7,224 nucleotides of DNA from Chloroflexota bacterium (lineage in GTDB: Bacteria > Chloroflexota > Dehalococcoidia > SAR202 > UBA11138): positions 1 to 7,224 of the forward strand of contig JADFQF010000061.1 of the NCBI GenBank assembly GCA_022561955.1, read 5' to 3'. Of this stretch, positions 5,276-7,224 are shown one piece after another; positions within the stretch are counted from its first letter, which is position 1, and each line of letters starts with the position of its first letter. Both the position numbers and the translations under genes were made by a program. A model generated the notes under the pieces. That model was not told the DNA's origin. It worked only from the letters and a program-made list of their open reading frames with translations, and did no database searches.

Positions 5276-6115
5276 TCAGGCCCTGAGCAGGCCGATGCCC
5301 AGGGCGTCCAGACCGGTGTAGGTCCCGATGACGGGACCGAACTGGGTCAAGATCGGCTCCCGACCCTCCGGCAGCAGATCTTTGAGCTCATCTGCGAGGG
5401 CCGTGGCGCTTGCCGGCTCGCCGCTATAGACGACTGCCAGCTCCTCGATCGGTGCGAAATCACGCACCACCGTGCCGAGCCTCGCTATCGCGCGCTTCCT
5501 GGTGCGCTCCTTTGCCAGCTCGTGCACCATGCCTTCTCTGAGGATGATCATGGGCTTGATCTTGAGAATCTTTCCCATCAGCGCGCGCGCCTTGCCAATC
5601 CGGCCGCCCTTTTCCAGGTACTCCAGAGTGTCCAGCAGGGCGAAGCACTCACACTTCGCCACCGCGTCCCGGGCGGTCTGCGCCACGGACTCGAAATCGC
5701 CTCCGTCTGCCGCACGTCTCGCAGCGGCCAGGGCTGCCATTCCGAGACCCATCGACGCCTGATACGAATCGACGATCTCTATCGGGCACTGCACGTCTGC
5801 CTGCTCCTTGGCCTGCGTCGCGGCCTGCATCGTGCCGCTGACCAGCGACGATACGTGTATGGACACGATGCCGTCGCTCCCCACCGCCACGCGGCCGTAA
5901 GCCTCAGCGAACTCTCCTACCGATGGCTGAGACGTGACCGGCAGCGCAGCGCTCGAAGTGAGGCGCCGGTAGAACTCGTCGGGCGTCAGGTCCACGCCGT
6001 CCAGGAACTCCTCCTCGCCAAACCTGACTTTCAAAGGCACGACCTCTATGCCCAACTCTTGCGCCATAGACTTGGGGATGTCCCCGGTGCTGTCCGTGAC
6101 TATCTTTACAACCAT
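5276..6115 (-). CDS. DegV family fatty acid-binding protein (FakB-like)
   Basis: DegV/FakB proteins bind a fatty acid and present its carboxylate to the kinase FakA; the acyl phosphate then enters phospholipid synthesis. The protein has 279 residues, the usual length. Family motifs in order are VTDSTGDIP (6-14), VTSQPS (60-65), the ISSxxSGT-type segment HVSSLVSGT (87-95), DTLEYLEKGGRIG (162-174), KIKPMI (185-190) and GPVIGTYTGLDALGIG (260-275). T61 and S93 match the hydroxyl residues that hold the carboxylate in studied FakB proteins. The last motif is unusual: the typical GTHTGPGALG reads GTYTGLDALG, so the conserved His is Tyr266. The ATG at 6115 lies five bases after the fakA-like stop. 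Its ribosome binding site GGAG (6124-6127) overlaps the last codons of that gene, pointing to coupled translation. The neighbourhood strongly supports a FakB role; the bound fatty acid cannot be told. Confidence 0.93.
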   Translation of the reverse strand: MVVKIVTDSTGDIPKSMAQELGIEVVPLKVRFGEEEFLDGVDLTPDEFYRRLTSSAALPVTSQPSVGEFAEAYGRVAVGSDGIVSIHVSSLVSGTMQAATQAKEQADVQCPIEIVDSYQASMGLGMAALAAARRAADGGDFESVAQTARDAVAKCECFALLDTLEYLEKGGRIGKARALMGKILKIKPMIILREGMVHELAKERTRKRAIARLGTVVRDFAPIEELAVVYSGEPASATALADELKDLLPEGREPILTQFGPVIGTYTGLDALGIGLLRA

Positions 6116-6120
6116 AATTC

Positions 6121-7224
6121 CTACTCCATAGATACGATAAAATGGTAGTGGGGTTGTCCCCCGCCGACGAGCTCGAACTCGATATCGGGATAGGCCGCCT
6201 CGGCCCTTGAGATAGCTTCTTCAGCAACTTGTCGATCAATCGGTGCGCCGCTGTAGAGCGTGATGAGCTCCAACTCAGTAGTATCGGCTACTTCGAGAAG
6301 CTCAAGCAGCACCGAAACGGCATCTTCTCCCGCAGCCACCAGGTCCCTCTCCAGCAGGCCGATGATCTGCCCTTCGGCGGCATCGATGCCATTCATGCTG
6401 ACGGAGCGGACCGACTTCGTGACCTCGCCTGTTAGCACGGAAGACAATCTCTCCTCCATCCTGGATGCGTTATCCTGCGGGCTCGCGGTGGGACTGAGCT
6501 CCAAAACGGAGGCGATGCCCTGTGGAATCGACGTGGTCGGCACAACCAGCATATTCTTGTCGACGATCTCCGCCGCCTGTCGCGCCGCGGGCACGATGTT
6601 CTGGTTGTTGGGAAGGAATATGACGTTATCCGACGGCGCTGACTCCACCGCATCCACGATCTGCCGCACGCTCGGATTCATGGTGTCTCCGGCGACAAGC
6701 ACCTGGGCTCCCTGCTCTCGAAATATCTCTTCCAGGCCGCTCCCCCACGCGACGGCCACTACGGCGATGTCCTGCCGCGAAGCCTCCGATGAGGCCGATG
6801 CGAGGTCGCTCCTTCTAGCGGCCTCGAACTGGCGATGCTGCTCGTCCATATCCTGCACCTGAAGGTCGGACACCTCTCCGAAGGCCCGAGCGCTTTCCAC
6901 GGCTGCCTCCGGCTCCTCGATGTGCACGTGAACCTTGACGGCAGCGCCGCCACCCACGACAACGGTGGATCGTCCGATCAGGTCCATGGCCGACTGGACG
7001 TCATTGCGGTCGAGATCATGCCCCGTGACGACAAACTGCGTGCACTGACCGTAGGACTCTTCATGTACCAGGTCGAGAAAATGCGGGGACACATGTCCGG
7101 CGTAGTCGATCATCTCGTCCGTCACCGGCAAGTCCACTTCAGACACTGCCGCACCTTCGCCAAGCAGGGACCTTCTTGCGCCCTCCAGGATTATGTATAG
7201 CCCCAACCCGCCGGCGTCCACGAC
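6121..7224 (-). CDS. Fatty acid kinase subunit FakA / DAK2 (YloV) family, C-terminal part (5' end cut by window)
   Basis: FakA phosphorylates fatty acids bound to a FakB/DegV partner, using ATP, and feeds exogenous or recycled fatty acids into lipid synthesis. The frame is open to the window edge; 367 residues are present of a usual 540-560, so most of the N-terminal ATP-binding DAK2 domain is missing. The fragment opens with VVDAGGLGLYIILEG, the end of that domain. The middle domain shows YGQCTQFVV (Cys at 61) and VKVHVHIEE (His at 99 and 101), which correspond to the conserved Cys and His-x-His described as metal ligands in FakA. The C-terminal DegV-like domain has AGDTMNPSV, NVIFLPNNQNI, VVPTTSIPQGIAS and the ending GGQPHYHFIVSME, all typical. 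The apparent GTG start at 7221 is internal. The gene is followed at five bases by its probable partner degV and then recG. The coding capacity shown is intact. Confidence 0.94.
   Translation of the reverse strand, partial: VVDAGGLGLYIILEGARRSLLGEGAAVSEVDLPVTDEMIDYAGHVSPHFLDLVHEESYGQCTQFVVTGHDLDRNDVQSAMDLIGRSTVVVGGGAAVKVHVHIEEPEAAVESARAFGEVSDLQVQDMDEQHRQFEAARRSDLASASSEASRQDIAVVAVAWGSGLEEIFREQGAQVLVAGDTMNPSVRQIVDAVESAPSDNVIFLPNNQNIVPAARQAAEIVDKNMLVVPTTSIPQGIASVLELSPTASPQDNASRMEERLSSVLTGEVTKSVRSVSMNGIDAAEGQIIGLLERDLVAAGEDAVSVLLELLEVADTTELELITLYSGAPIDRQVAEEAISRAEAAYPDIEFELVGGGQPHYHFIVSME

Noticed and set aside
5522..6148. 208-residue + strand frame opposite degV
   Set aside because: Antisense shadow over a gene with clear DegV motifs; the protein is His/Arg-rich without a recognisable fold.
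6260..6862. 200-residue + strand frame opposite fakA
   Set aside because: Ser/Ala/Thr-rich antisense shadow of the FakA C-terminal domain.
1..7224. A hidden novel system (defence island, mobile element, CRISPR, toxin-antitoxin)
   Set aside because: All long frames on both strands are either recognised housekeeping genes or shadows of them; no terminal repeats, array-like repeats, integrase, transposase or small gene pairs were seen.

Overview
This is a 7.2 kb piece of bacterial chromosome with about 60% G+C and ordinary housekeeping content. It carries six genes, two of them cut by the window edges. The gene set and order (a mitochondrial-type aconitase, a long RecG with an N-terminal extension, and a fatty acid kinase pair placed before recG) fit the Chloroflexota, perhaps the Dehalococcoidia/SAR202 side. 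That assignment is an inference from protein character and gene order; there is no rRNA or other marker gene here to settle it.

Layout. On the + strand, the 3' part of an aconitase gene (1-1002) ends at a strong hairpin. A 354-base gap without a convincing gene follows; it holds several inverted repeats and the leader of a CvpA-family membrane protein gene (1357-2034). This gene converges with a minus-strand block, and the two sides meet at a symmetrical hairpin at 2095-2124 that can terminate transcription both ways. On the minus strand, in the direction of transcription, lie the 3' part of fakA/yloV (7224-6121), a degV/fakB gene (6115-5276), recG (5160-2710) and a small VOC/glyoxalase-fold gene (2592-2164). 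The VOC gene has its own near-consensus sigma-70-type promoter just after recG.

How the genes relate. The FakA-like and DegV-like proteins are the two halves of a fatty acid kinase: the DegV/FakB protein carries the fatty acid and FakA phosphorylates it. Their genes are 5 bases apart, with the ribosome binding site of the second inside the end of the first, so coupled translation is likely. recG follows 115 bases later and may belong to the same transcription unit, although a -10-like box placed exactly for a leaderless recG transcript is also present. Aconitase (TCA cycle), CvpA (membrane protein of uncertain role) and the VOC protein have no clear functional link to the kinase pair or to each other.

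I found no mobile element, CRISPR array, tRNA, rRNA, phage gene or defence system. The points most worth a second look are small: an altered ligand-loop motif in the DegV protein, the possible leaderless start of recG, a dyad on the predicted transcription start of the VOC gene, and the structured leader of cvpA.
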